A stretch of 44,768 bases of DNA from Minisyncoccota bacterium (GTDB lineage: Bacteria > Patescibacteriota > Minisyncoccia > Phycocordibacterales > UBA9973), in contig JAGOUX010000006.1 in NCBI GenBank assembly GCA_018061035.1, positions 1-44,768 on the forward strand, given 5' to 3'. The translations under genes were made by a program, and so were the position numbers. This document shows positions 1 to 8,059 of this stretch, piece after piece. Position 1 is the first letter of the stretch. Each line of letters starts with the position of its first letter. The notes under the pieces were generated by a model that searched no databases, was not told where the DNA came from, and saw nothing but the letters and a program-made list of their open reading frames with translations.

Positions 1-4
1 TTCT

Positions 5-32
5 TTGCATTAAATATTAAATATGCTAGTAT
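5..32 (+). promoter_or_regulatory. rpmF promoter
   Basis: TTGCAT at 5-10 and TAGTAT at 27-32 are separated by 16 bases, with TGC directly before the -10 hexamer (extended -10). The start codon at 42 lies 9 bases after the hexamer, so the mRNA would have almost no leader. The same layout recurs through the window. Confidence 0.55.
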
Positions 33-41
33 ATACCCATT

Positions 42-269
42 ATGGTAGTACGAATGAGACATACAAAATCGCATACGGCAAACCGACGTTCGCACCACGC
101 GCTCAAGTCCACTTCATTTGCGAAGTGTGAAAATTGTAGCGCCCTAAAGCGACGACACACAGTTTGCGTTGGGTGCGGATTTTACCGAGGCAAAAAAGTA
201 GTTGATTTGGTAAAAAAGACTGAAAAGAAGCAAAAGAAAGCTAAGGCAAAGAGTGCAGCCGCAAAATAA
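42..269 (+). CDS. rpmF: 50S ribosomal protein L32
   Basis: Small zinc-ribbon protein of the large ribosomal subunit, 75 aa. The N-terminus MVVRMRHTKSHTANRRSHHA is the CPR form of the L32 signature, and two Cys pairs (CENC and CVGC) form the zinc ribbon. A Lys/Ala-rich tail follows. The first ATG is preferred over the one at 54 because the leading MVVR is typical of this L32 type. It stands 81 bases before nusB and may be cotranscribed with it. Confidence 0.93.
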   Translation: MVVRMRHTKSHTANRRSHHALKSTSFAKCENCSALKRRHTVCVGCGFYRGKKVVDLVKKTEKKQKKAKAKSAAAK

Positions 270-299
270 TAGTTTAACCGAGTAGTTAGGCCTTAGGCC

Positions 300-328
300 C
301 TAGGCATAGCGTTATCGCTCCAGCCTAG
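300..328 (+). other. hairpin between rpmF and nusB
   Basis: CTAGGC (300-305) pairs with GCCTAG (323-328) and AGCG (308-311) with CGCT (316-319) around a TTAT loop. There is no U-tract, so it is not a standard terminator. It could protect or process the rpmF-nusB transcript. The surrounding 270-350 is non-coding and also holds further TAGGCC-type near-palindromes. Confidence 0.4.
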
Positions 329-350
329 ACCCTAGAGCCCGTACAAAACA

Positions 351-1250
351 ATGGCAAACAGGCACCTTTCTAGATCAATAGTTCTTCAGACGCTGTTCGA
401 ATTGGACTTTAATCAGTCCAAAGCTATCGACGTGCGTGAAGCAGTAAAACGAAACATCAAGGAGTTCGCCCTAGGACTCGAAGATGACACTTTTGTATTT
501 TCTCTAACAGAAGAAGTCCTCAGAAAAAGATCCGTAATAGACGAGATCATAGAAAAAGCTGCGCCGGATTGGCCAATTGAAAAGATCTCTGTAGTAGACC
601 GCAACATTCTCCGCATTGGATTATGTGAACTCCTTTTTGGTGACCGCACCCAGGTGCCACCAAAGGTGGCGATAAATGAGGCAATCGAACTTGCAAAAAC
701 ATTTGGTGGTGAGAATTCTGGTAAATTCGTAAATGGTGTTTTGGGTGCAGTCTACAAAGAGATGGGCGAGCCAGGCAAAAGTGAAACAAGCAAAAAGAAA
801 AAAGAAAATGAGCCACTAGATATTAGTAAATTGCCTGTGGAGACTCTTGGTGGTGCACTCGTCTACGCAAAAAAAGATGGCCAAGTATACTTCGGTCTTG
901 TGCATGATGTGTTTGGCTATTGGACACTTTCAAAAGGCCACCTAGAGCCAGGAGAAGATGTAAAGGTGGGTGTGAAGAGAAAAGTAAAGGAAGAGATAAG
1001 TATAGAAGTGGATGTTCAGGATAAGCTGGGAGAAAATGAATATGTGGCTACGCATCCTGAGAAGGGAAAGACACTAAAAAAAGTAGTCTATTTTCTAGCC
1101 GAGACACCTTATGCCGAACTTGTCCTTCAGCCTTCTGGCGGACTCGACAAAGCAGAATGGTTTCCATTGTCGCGCATTCCAGAGCTTCGTATATATAACG
1201 ACATCATCCCGCTTATTGCCAAGGCAATAGACATCATCTCAAAGATGTAG
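351..1250 (+). CDS. nusB: NusB antitermination factor fused to a Nudix hydrolase domain
   Basis: Two-domain protein of 299 aa. Residues 1-140 match NusB (N-terminal ANRHLSRSIVLQTLFELDF and the helices around VAINEAIELAKTFGGENSGKFVNGVL), an all-helical RNA-binding partner of NusE in antitermination. A Lys/Glu linker (140-160) leads to a Nudix domain. The Nudix box begins at G196 with E202, R210, E214 and E215 present, but the Glu expected after R210 is Lys211 and the late Gly is Ser217. The SKGHLEPGE stretch resembles Ap4A-type Nudix proteins. The changed box leaves hydrolase activity uncertain. Followed by rnc after 23 bases, probably one operon. Confidence 0.88.
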   Translation: MANRHLSRSIVLQTLFELDFNQSKAIDVREAVKRNIKEFALGLEDDTFVFSLTEEVLRKRSVIDEIIEKAAPDWPIEKISVVDRNILRIGLCELLFGDRTQVPPKVAINEAIELAKTFGGENSGKFVNGVLGAVYKEMGEPGKSETSKKKKENEPLDISKLPVETLGGALVYAKKDGQVYFGLVHDVFGYWTLSKGHLEPGEDVKVGVKRKVKEEISIEVDVQDKLGENEYVATHPEKGKTLKKVVYFLAETPYAELVLQPSGGLDKAEWFPLSRIPELRIYNDIIPLIAKAIDIISKM

Positions 1251-1273
1251 GATTAAAAAGTAATTTTAAATTC

Positions 1274-1969
1274 ATGATTAATTTTTCAGATTTTGAAAAA
1301 CAGACAAAGATAGTTTTCAAGGATAAAGAGCTTCTCAAGCAAGCATTTATTCATCGTTCATACATAAACGAGAATCCTTCTGCGGGATTGTCGCACAACG
1401 AACGTCTAGAATTTCTTGGTGACGCAGTGCTCGAGCTCATCGTTACCGACTATTTATATAAAAAGTATCCATCATATACAGAAGGCGAGCTTACCTCGGT
1501 CCGCTCAGCGCTTGTGAACGCTATTATTATTTCTGAAGTCGCTTCAAGTGTTGGTATGAACGATTTTCTACTTTTATCTAGAGGCGAAGCAAAAGACAAT
1601 GGCAAAGCGCGTCAGTATATTTTAGCCAATACCTACGAGGCATATATTGGGGCGATGTATCTCGACCAAGGGTATGAAGTAGTAGATAAATTTGTTTCAA
1701 AAACTTTACTTCACAAAACAGAAGAGATTGTGAATAAGAAACTCTGGCGTGATGCGAAAAGTCTTGTTCAAGAAAAAGCCCAGGAATTCGTAAATCTCAC
1801 ACCTGCATACAAAGTGCTCAGTGAATCCGGTCCTGACCATGATAAGCATTTCACCGTGGGAATATTCTTCGGCAAAGATCTTATTGGTGAAGGTAAAGGT
1901 AAAAGCAAACAAGAAGCTGAACAATCAGCTGCATTGTCAGCGTTAAAAGCTAAAAATTGGCTCGACTAA
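1274..1969 (+). CDS. rnc: ribonuclease III
   Basis: Double-strand-specific endoribonuclease that processes rRNA precursors and structured mRNAs, 231 aa (usual length). The catalytic signature ERLEFLGDAVLELIV lies near residues 45-60, and the second acidic cluster (NTYEAYIGAMYLDQG) near 120. Residues from about 165 to the end form the dsRNA-binding domain (EKAQEF...GIFFGKDLIGEGKGKSKQEAE). It follows nusB closely, and smc starts 25 bases after it, but smc has its own promoter inside the end of rnc. Confidence 0.95.
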   Translation: MINFSDFEKQTKIVFKDKELLKQAFIHRSYINENPSAGLSHNERLEFLGDAVLELIVTDYLYKKYPSYTEGELTSVRSALVNAIIISEVASSVGMNDFLLLSRGEAKDNGKARQYILANTYEAYIGAMYLDQGYEVVDKFVSKTLLHKTEEIVNKKLWRDAKSLVQEKAQEFVNLTPAYKVLSESGPDHDKHFTVGIFFGKDLIGEGKGKSKQEAEQSAALSALKAKNWLD

Positions 1970-1986
1970 TCTTTCTCGGCTATAAT
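1958..1986 (+). promoter_or_regulatory. smc promoter, leaderless
   Basis: TTGGCT at 1958-1963 and a perfect TATAAT at 1981-1986 are 17 bases apart. The smc ATG at 1995 begins 8 bases after the -10, so transcription should start at or just before the start codon. The -35 lies inside the last codons of rnc. Confidence 0.7.
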
Positions 1987-1994
1987 AAGACCAT

Positions 1995-4136
1995 ATGCGC
2001 CTGAAGACCCTCGAACTCAATGGTTTTAAATCTTTTGCCCAAAAGACTATTTTAGAGTTCCAAAGTCCTGTGGTTTCAGTGGTTGGTCCAAACGGGTCAG
2101 GTAAATCAAACGTAGTAGAAGCTATCCGTTTCGTTTTGGGCGAACAATCAATGAAGTCTATGCGCGGAAAAGCAGGTAGTGATCTTGTTTTTAAAGGTTC
2201 AAAAAATCTCCCAAAAGGAACCAAAGCAAGTGTCACCATATATTTCAATAATTCCGATAAAGTATTTAAGCTCATAAATGATGGAGGCGAGACAGTGGAT
2301 TTAAACTACGATGTTGTTTCTATTTCTCGTGAAGTGTATTCTGATGGGCTTAATAAATATATTCTAAATGGCAGTGAAGTTCGTCTTCGTGATATAAACA
2401 ATTTGCTCTCATCGGTAAATATCGGTTCATCCGGACATCATATTATCTCTCAAGGAGAAGCGGATAGAATCTTGAATGCCAATCCAAAGGACCGAAGAGA
2501 GATGGTAGAGGATGCACTTGGACTTAAGATCTACCAATTTAAAATAAAAGAATCTGCTCGCAAGCTCGAACGTACTGAAAACAATATGAAGGAGGTGACA
2601 CTGCTCCGTCGCGAGAATGCTCCACACCTTAATTTTTTAAAACGGCAAGTAGAAAAATTCGAGAAGACCAAAGAACTTCAAGTAGAGCTTGGAGCTTTAT
2701 ACCGTGCGTATTTGAAAAAGGAGAGTGTGTATATTGATCGAGAGAGGGGTGTTCTTGGTGGAGAGAAAAGTAAATTAAAGTCCGAGTTGGATTTATTGGC
2801 AGGGAAAATATCTTCGACCGAGGATGCTACTTCACCTAAAGGGAATGCAAAAATATCTGAACTTCGTACAGTGGAACAAAAAGTAAACGAATTGAGATTG
2901 CAGAAAGGTGAGATGGAGCGCAAGCTTGGCCGTATCGAAGGTATGCTTGAGGCAAAAGAAAATCGAGTACGTGTTTCTGGTAGATGCCCAACTTGCGGCA
3001 AAGAATTGGCTGAGATAGATAACGCTCTTTTGGAAAAAAGACAGCAAGACGAAAGAGAAGTTGAGGATCTTAAAAATTCACAGGTGGGCACAATATCTGA
3101 GATCAAAAGAATCGAAGAAGAGGAGAAGAAATTGCGTGATGCTGTAGAGGTACTTAAGTCTGAGATAAATAATGAGATGGAAAGTCTCAGGGACCTAGAG
3201 CGGGAGAAATTTGCACTCAAAGTTCGCCAACAGGAATTGGCTTCGGCACTTAATTTAATAAATGTAAAAATAGAAAATCTAGATAGGGAAGCGACCGCGT
3301 TTCAAAACGAAATTCAGGAAGGAGTGGCATTAATTGGCCATGAGATACTGCAATACAAAGATTTCCTTTTTGATGGAGCAGTGGATCGTAATACTCAGGA
3401 AGAAGATAAGAGAAAGATCGAACGCATCAAGATCAAACTTGAGGATGCCGGTATGGGCAATGGCGCAGAAATAATGAAGGAGTATAAAGAGGTTTCAGAA
3501 AGAGATGCGTTTTTGGCAAAAGAGCTGGAAGATCTCAATAAGAGCATTGAGTCTATCGAGAAACTTATGGCTGAGCTCAAAGAAAAGATCGATTATGAAT
3601 TCAAGGAGGGTATTAAGAAGATCAATATTGAGTTCCAAGAATTTTTCTCTCTCATGTTTGGAGGTGGAACTGGTAATCTTTCTGTTGTAGTAGAAAATAA
3701 AAAGAAGAAAAGAGATGAAGATGAGGGATTGTTGAAGAATTATTCTCAAGATGAATCTACTGATTTGGAATTGGTATTCGAGCAAGGAATTGAAATAAAT
3801 GTTTCCCTACCTCATAAGAAGGTGAAGGAACTTCATGCGCTCTCTGGAGGTGAGAGATCGCTCACATCTATCGCACTTCTTTTTGCTATGTCACAGGTAA
3901 ATCCGCCTCCATTCTTAGTGCTAGATGAAACAGACGCCGCTCTCGATGAAGCCAATTCACGCAAGTATGGCGATATGATTGAAAAACTATCCAAGCATTC
4001 TCAGCTTATTGTGGTAACTCACAACCGCGAGACTATGTCCCGGGCCGGAGTGCTCTACGGAGTAACTGTTGGAGGCGACGGAGCATCAAAGCTTCTTTCA
4101 GTTAAATTCGACGAAGCAGCAGCTATTGCGAAATAG
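1995..4136 (+). CDS. smc: miniature SMC ATPase with a CxxC zinc-hook
   Basis: Chromosome organisation ATPase of 713 aa; bacterial SMC is usually near 1150-1200. The N-terminal head carries Walker A GPNGSGKS (31-38) followed by NVVEAIRFVLGEQS, which is SMC-like rather than Rad50-like. The C-terminal head has signature LSGGERS (from 616), Walker B FLVLDETDAALDEAN and the VVTHNRETM switch. Two short coiled coils (about 170-325 and 345-545) flank CPTC (C331, C334). That motif matches the Rad50 zinc hook and sits where SMC should have its large hinge. Function in chromosome folding is inferred; a Rad50-like repair role cannot be excluded. No ScpA or ScpB is seen nearby. Confidence 0.85.
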   Translation: MRLKTLELNGFKSFAQKTILEFQSPVVSVVGPNGSGKSNVVEAIRFVLGEQSMKSMRGKAGSDLVFKGSKNLPKGTKASVTIYFNNSDKVFKLINDGGETVDLNYDVVSISREVYSDGLNKYILNGSEVRLRDINNLLSSVNIGSSGHHIISQGEADRILNANPKDRREMVEDALGLKIYQFKIKESARKLERTENNMKEVTLLRRENAPHLNFLKRQVEKFEKTKELQVELGALYRAYLKKESVYIDRERGVLGGEKSKLKSELDLLAGKISSTEDATSPKGNAKISELRTVEQKVNELRLQKGEMERKLGRIEGMLEAKENRVRVSGRCPTCGKELAEIDNALLEKRQQDEREVEDLKNSQVGTISEIKRIEEEEKKLRDAVEVLKSEINNEMESLRDLEREKFALKVRQQELASALNLINVKIENLDREATAFQNEIQEGVALIGHEILQYKDFLFDGAVDRNTQEEDKRKIERIKIKLEDAGMGNGAEIMKEYKEVSERDAFLAKELEDLNKSIESIEKLMAELKEKIDYEFKEGIKKINIEFQEFFSLMFGGGTGNLSVVVENKKKKRDEDEGLLKNYSQDESTDLELVFEQGIEINVSLPHKKVKELHALSGGERSLTSIALLFAMSQVNPPPFLVLDETDAALDEANSRKYGDMIEKLSKHSQLIVVTHNRETMSRAGVLYGVTVGGDGASKLLSVKFDEAAAIAK

Positions 4137-4165
4137 TTTCTGTAAAGGACAGTCCTTTACAGAAA
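4137..4165. terminator. palindrome between convergent smc and capA-like
   Basis: A perfect 13-bp stem (TTTCTGTAAAGGA and its complement) with a CAG loop lies directly after the smc stop and 3 bases before the capA-like stop. U-tracts are weak on both sides, so termination strength is uncertain, but the position suits a two-way terminator. Confidence 0.6.
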
Positions 4166-4168
4166 GAG

Positions 4169-5194
4169 TTAGAATATTTTCTGCTTCACGCCTTCTTCTT
4201 TGACTGAAGACTGGAAGAACTTATTGATCTGGACAACATTTTCTTTTACAGACATTTGTCCGTCTTTGAACAGTTCGATTTCAAGGAGAGCTCCACGCAT
4301 TGTGGGAGAGCTCCAGGACTGATCAAAAATAAAGTTTCCGAGCGAATAGGCGATAAAACTTGCGCACGAACTTTGAGTGCAGCCTTTTCTGCTGTATATT
4401 TCTGTGTCTTCCGGTACATGAGGGTGGTGGCCTATAACTATCTTGGCACCATGGTCTACTGCCCTATGAGCTAGATATTCCTGACGTTTATTATGGATAG
4501 GTTTATATTCGTCGCCAAAATGGAAAGATACAACTAGATGGTCAACCTGCGAAGCAGCAGCTTCGACGATTTCTGCAAATCTAGCATCACTTGCGAGGAG
4601 TAGACCTGCTTTGTCGGTCTGTACATCCATCCAGCTCGGGCCGACATCAGAGAATCCTAAAAATCCAATTTTTATACCATTCTTTTCGATTATTGTTGGC
4701 CTCTCTGCTTCACTCCTAGTCATTCCACCTCCAGTAAAAAGTATACCTGCTTGTGTAAGTCGGGACAGAGAGTCGACGTATGCATCACGACCCCAATCAC
4801 CGACATGATTGTTGGCAACAGATACAATATCAATTCCAGCATTTTTGAGCGCTGGGATCGTGCCAGGGTCCATACGGAAAGAATAAAGATTATGTCTATC
4901 TACTCCAATGTCAGATACAGGTCCTTCTAGGTTAGCAAATGCGATATCAAAAGTTTTTAAGAGACCGAGATTTTCAAAAAGTTTATTGTAATCGCTTGCA
5001 AAATTCTTATCTACTGACTTTCGAACTCCACGATCTACCATAATATCTCCACCAAAAATCATAGTCACAGGTTTAGGTTTGTGCCTTACAAATTCAAGGG
5101 ATATGTCTTCAATCACACTTAGTTTTAATAAGAATGCTGAAATTAAAATAATTATAGCTAATAAAAGCTTTGTTGTTTTGCTATGCCAGTACAT
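4169..5194 (-). CDS. CapA-family putative metallophosphatase, membrane-anchored
   Basis: Member of the CapA/PgsA family (poly-gamma-glutamate synthesis protein, calcineurin-like fold), about 341 aa. An N-terminal segment (KLLLAIIILISAFLLKLSV) serves as signal anchor, placing the domain outside the cell. Metal-site motifs are FGGDIMVDRGV, ANLEGPVSD, VSVANNHVGDWG, HFGDEYKP, GHHPHVPEDTEIY and GNFIFDQ. Whether it makes a polymer is unknown; CPR homologues often stand alone. The ATG at 5194 overlaps the end of rnr by 14 bases. A GTG at 5224 would add ten residues and cannot be excluded. Probably cotranscribed with rnr. Confidence 0.82.
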   Translation of the reverse strand: MYWHSKTTKLLLAIIILISAFLLKLSVIEDISLEFVRHKPKPVTMIFGGDIMVDRGVRKSVDKNFASDYNKLFENLGLLKTFDIAFANLEGPVSDIGVDRHNLYSFRMDPGTIPALKNAGIDIVSVANNHVGDWGRDAYVDSLSRLTQAGILFTGGGMTRSEAERPTIIEKNGIKIGFLGFSDVGPSWMDVQTDKAGLLLASDARFAEIVEAAASQVDHLVVSFHFGDEYKPIHNKRQEYLAHRAVDHGAKIVIGHHPHVPEDTEIYSRKGCTQSSCASFIAYSLGNFIFDQSWSSPTMRGALLEIELFKDGQMSVKENVVQINKFFQSSVKEEGVKQKIF

Positions 5195-7127
5195 AATCGA
5201 TAGTTTTTTTCTCAAGGTCTGCACCCTTTACTTTTATCTTTACTCTGTCGCCTAATTTATAACTTTTCTTTTTCTTTTGTCCAAAGAGTTCCATTTTCTT
5301 TTCGTTGAATATATAGAAATCATCTTCCATATCTCTTACTCGAACCATTCCTTCGCACTTGGTCTCAATCTCTTCTACATACATGCCCCATTCGGTAATA
5401 CCGCTGATGATACCGTCGAATTTTTGTCCGACTCGCTTGCTCATATATTCTACCTGTTTGTATTTGATACTAGCGCGCTCAGCGTCTGAAGCTCGTTTTT
5501 CTTGATCAGAAGATATTCGAGCGACTTTTTCGAGTTCAGTCCAAGCATCCTTGGTTTTTTCTTTGACGATTTTCTTTTTGTTTACGAAGTCCATAAGCAT
5601 ACGATGGACCATAACATCGGGGTATCGTCGGATAGGAGAAGTGAAGTGGGTGTAGTATTCGAAAGCTAATCCATAATGGCCGATATTGTTTGTCGAATAT
5701 ATGGCCTTGGCCATGGATCTGATCACAGCTCGCTCGACAGTTCCGGATTCGCTTTTACCTTCGAGATTTTTGAGCAGAGTATTTATTTCATGGGTAGGTA
5801 TGAGCCCGTCTTTGAGACTAATCTTGTGTCCAAGGCTTCGTAGAAAAAATGCGAGATCCTCGGTCTTTTCTTTGTTTGGTAGGTCGTGAATTCTGTAGAT
5901 AAATACGCCGTTGTCCTTCTTGATGCCCTTGGAAACAGTTTCGGCTACCTGTCTGTTGGCTAGGAGCATGAATTCCTCGATAAGGCGGTTAGAATCTCCC
6001 CGGATCTTTTTGATTACTTTGATTGGTACACCATTCTTGTCGAGTACAAACTTAACTTCTTCTTGGTCGAGTGAGATTGCTCCTTGGGCGAAGCGCTCCT
6101 TGGTCAATTTTTTCGCAAGGGTATTTAGAATTGCGAGTTCTTTGTGTAGAGGAGCATCGATTTTCTTTATTGAAATTTCCGCATCTTCATAGGTGAATCT
6201 TTTTTGAGAATGAATAACAGTGCGTCCGAACCACTTTTCTTTTACGTGCGCATTTTTGTCGATGACGAAAACAGCAGCCATTGTTAGCCTGTCCTTGTTT
6301 GGCACTAGTGAACATAAGTCATTGGAAAGTACTTCTGGAAGCATAGGAATAGTGCGGTCGACTAGATATACCGATGTTCCGCGGCCCTTTGCTTCGTCAT
6401 CGAGTGCGCTACCAGGTTTCACATAATAAGACACATCTGCTATGTGCACGCCTATCTCATATAGATCCTTGCCAACTTCTTTAAAAGATATAGCATCATC
6501 GAAATCTTTCGCATCAGCAGGGTCGATGGTGAATGTGAGTGTTTTTCGGAAGTCTTTGCGTCCTTCATAATCACTCTCTTGTATCCCGCGCTTCTTTATA
6601 TTCTCTGCCTCCTTTTCTGCTTCGGGTGAGAGGTGAGAGTCAAAGCCCTTTTCAATAGCGATAGAATGCATTTCTGCATCGTTGTCTCCCGGTTCACCAA
6701 GTACCTTGATGACCTTGCCGAGCGGAGCCTTGCGAGGATCTTTCCATGAGTCGATTTCTGCGAATATCTTTTGACCAACCTTAGCACCATTGAGTGATTC
6801 CGCGGGAATAAGAATATCTGTATACATTCGGGTATCGTCAGGCTTGAGAAAGAATATTGCGTTTTCTTTTTCGAGCACGCCAGCAAAACTATATTTCGCG
6901 CGGTTGACGATCTTTGTCACTTCAGCGGTCTGTCTGGTCTTGCCTTTGGGATGTAGGTGAATTGCCACCATGTCTCCATGAAGAGCAGTGTTTAAATGCT
7001 TGAAGTCTATCTCTGGATCCTCCTTGAATCCTTCTACTGCGACATAGCCGGTACCCTTGGCGGAGATGGAAATTATCCCTTCTAGTTTATTGATTTTATA
7101 GGTATTTTTACGGTCTGTTTTTGGCAT
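5181..7127 (-). CDS. rnr: ribonuclease R (RNB-family 3'-5' exoribonuclease)
   Basis: Processive 3'-5' exoribonuclease for structured RNA turnover, 648 aa. After an N-terminal cold-shock/OB region (GTGYVAVEGF..., GDMVAIHLH), the catalytic RNB domain shows TIDPADAKDFDDAIS with its Asp cluster, then HIADVSYYVKPGSALDDEA and TSPIRRYPDVMVHR. The C-terminus is an S1 domain (GQKFDGIISGITEWGMYVE...) ending without the long basic tail of E. coli RNase R. The frame is open further upstream, but MPKTDRK at 7127 is chosen because the open extension has no family similarity and the promoter -10 (7137-7142) lies inside it. Confidence 0.93.
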   Translation of the reverse strand: MPKTDRKNTYKINKLEGIISISAKGTGYVAVEGFKEDPEIDFKHLNTALHGDMVAIHLHPKGKTRQTAEVTKIVNRAKYSFAGVLEKENAIFFLKPDDTRMYTDILIPAESLNGAKVGQKIFAEIDSWKDPRKAPLGKVIKVLGEPGDNDAEMHSIAIEKGFDSHLSPEAEKEAENIKKRGIQESDYEGRKDFRKTLTFTIDPADAKDFDDAISFKEVGKDLYEIGVHIADVSYYVKPGSALDDEAKGRGTSVYLVDRTIPMLPEVLSNDLCSLVPNKDRLTMAAVFVIDKNAHVKEKWFGRTVIHSQKRFTYEDAEISIKKIDAPLHKELAILNTLAKKLTKERFAQGAISLDQEEVKFVLDKNGVPIKVIKKIRGDSNRLIEEFMLLANRQVAETVSKGIKKDNGVFIYRIHDLPNKEKTEDLAFFLRSLGHKISLKDGLIPTHEINTLLKNLEGKSESGTVERAVIRSMAKAIYSTNNIGHYGLAFEYYTHFTSPIRRYPDVMVHRMLMDFVNKKKIVKEKTKDAWTELEKVARISSDQEKRASDAERASIKYKQVEYMSKRVGQKFDGIISGITEWGMYVEEIETKCEGMVRVRDMEDDFYIFNEKKMELFGQKKKKSYKLGDRVKIKVKGADLEKKTIDYVLA

Positions 7128-7136
7128 TGCACACTT

Positions 7137-7189
7137 AATATAGCATATAATCGGCCAAATCTTGCAATTTATAGGTTTTGTGTTAAGCT
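7137..7189. promoter_or_regulatory. divergent rnr/rpsP promoters sharing one -35
   Basis: The palindromic hexamer TTGCAA (7162-7167) reads the same on both strands. On the plus strand it lies 16 bases from TAAGCT (7184-7189, preceded by TGT), and the rpsP ATG at 7196 follows 6 bases later. On the minus strand it lies 19 bases from TATATT (7142-7137, preceded by TGC), and the rnr ATG at 7127 is 9 bases on. Both transcripts would be nearly leaderless. Confidence 0.5.
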
Positions 7190-7195
7190 GTGCAT

Positions 7196-7516
7196 ATGTT
7201 AAAAATTCGATTACAGAGAATAGGCAGAAAGAACAACCCGGCATTCCGTGCCGTTTTGACTGATTCCAAGAACAGCACAAAGAGCGGAAGATTTTTAGAA
7301 ATACTCGGTACATACAATCCTAAGATTGGAGATGTAAATAAAGAGACTGTTTTTGATTCTGAGAGAATCACTCACTGGATTTCAAAAGGTGCTCAGCTTT
7401 CTCCAACTATGCACAATTTCCTCGTGCATCAGAATGTTATCAAAGGTAAGAAAGTAAACGTGCTTCCAAAGCGAAAACCTACTCTCAAGAGAAAAGAACT
7501 CAAAGCGAAGAAATAA
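7196..7516 (+). CDS. rpsP: 30S ribosomal protein S16
   Basis: Small-subunit protein, 106 aa. The signature MLKIRLQRIGRKNNPAFRAV followed by SGRFLEILGTYNP is diagnostic. A GTG at 7190 would add two residues, but the ATG at 7196 fits both the family start and the leaderless promoter. The order rpsP, KH protein, trmD is the classic bacterial rpsP-khpA-rimM-trmD cluster with rimM missing here. Confidence 0.95.
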   Translation: MLKIRLQRIGRKNNPAFRAVLTDSKNSTKSGRFLEILGTYNPKIGDVNKETVFDSERITHWISKGAQLSPTMHNFLVHQNVIKGKKVNVLPKRKPTLKRKELKAKK

Positions 7517-7541
7517 AATACCCAAATATACTCCGGCATGC

Positions 7542-7571
7542 TTGCCTGGCATCTTTGGTTTTTGTTATACT
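7542..7571 (+). promoter_or_regulatory. khpA promoter
   Basis: TTGCCT (7542-7547) and TATACT (7566-7571) are 18 bases apart, with TGT before the -10 hexamer. Unlike most genes here this one would have a leader of about 55 bases before the ATG at 7634. Confidence 0.5.
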
Positions 7572-7633
7572 ATATAAATAGAAGCGAACTAGTCATCGCT
7601 CTACAAATTAAAAATTAGTTTCAGAAAAACAAT

Positions 7634-8005
7634 ATGGAAGAAGCAGATAAGATATTTCTAGAATACGTAGTTAAGGCTCTAGTAGACAATCCCAACGATG
7701 TAAAGATAGAGCGAACAGTAGACGAGATGGGCGTGCTTATCACCCTGACCGTAAATCCTGCTGATATGGGTAAAATTATCGGACGCATGGGCAACACCGC
7801 AAAAGCTATCCGAACTCTTCTTCGAATCATCGGTATGAAGAATAATGCTCGAGTAAACCTCAAGATCAATGAACCAGAAGGAGGCATGAGACAGGACTCC
7901 GGAGTAGACCTATCTATGAGCCACAATACCAATAGCGGTATGGGTAAGGCACCAAGTACTCTGAAATCAGTAGACGAAGCAATGGAAGAACTAAAAGGAA
8001 TATAA
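7634..8005 (+). CDS. khpA: KH-domain RNA-binding protein (KhpA/YlqC family)
   Basis: Single KH domain of the YlqC/KhpA family (UPF0109), 123 aa versus about 76-80 in Firmicutes. The start EEADKIFLEYVVKALVDNP and the core GKIIGRMGNTAKAIRTLL with its GRMG loop are characteristic. The extra C-terminal 45 residues (rich in Ser, Met, Gly) look disordered. KhpA proteins bind many RNAs and influence cell size in other bacteria; that role here is inference. The neighbourhood (rpsP before, trmD after) matches the conserved ribosomal cluster. Confidence 0.88.
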   Translation: MEEADKIFLEYVVKALVDNPNDVKIERTVDEMGVLITLTVNPADMGKIIGRMGNTAKAIRTLLRIIGMKNNARVNLKINEPEGGMRQDSGVDLSMSHNTNSGMGKAPSTLKSVDEAMEELKGI

Positions 8006-8006
8006 T

Positions 8007-8037
8007 TAAAAATCCCCCGAAAGGGGGATTTTTGTTT
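8007..8037 (+). terminator. intrinsic terminator after khpA
   Basis: An 11-bp stem (AAAAATCCCCC with its complement) closed by a GAAA tetraloop is followed by GTTTT. It separates khpA from trmD, which has its own TATATA -10 at 8049-8054. Confidence 0.85.
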
Positions 8038-8059
8038 TAAGGTGTGTTATATATAGGAT

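Noticed and set aside
2678-3220. Long minus-strand open frame inside smc
   Set aside because: It is antisense to the coiled-coil region, Ser/Leu-rich without any domain, and its length follows from the codon bias of the real gene.
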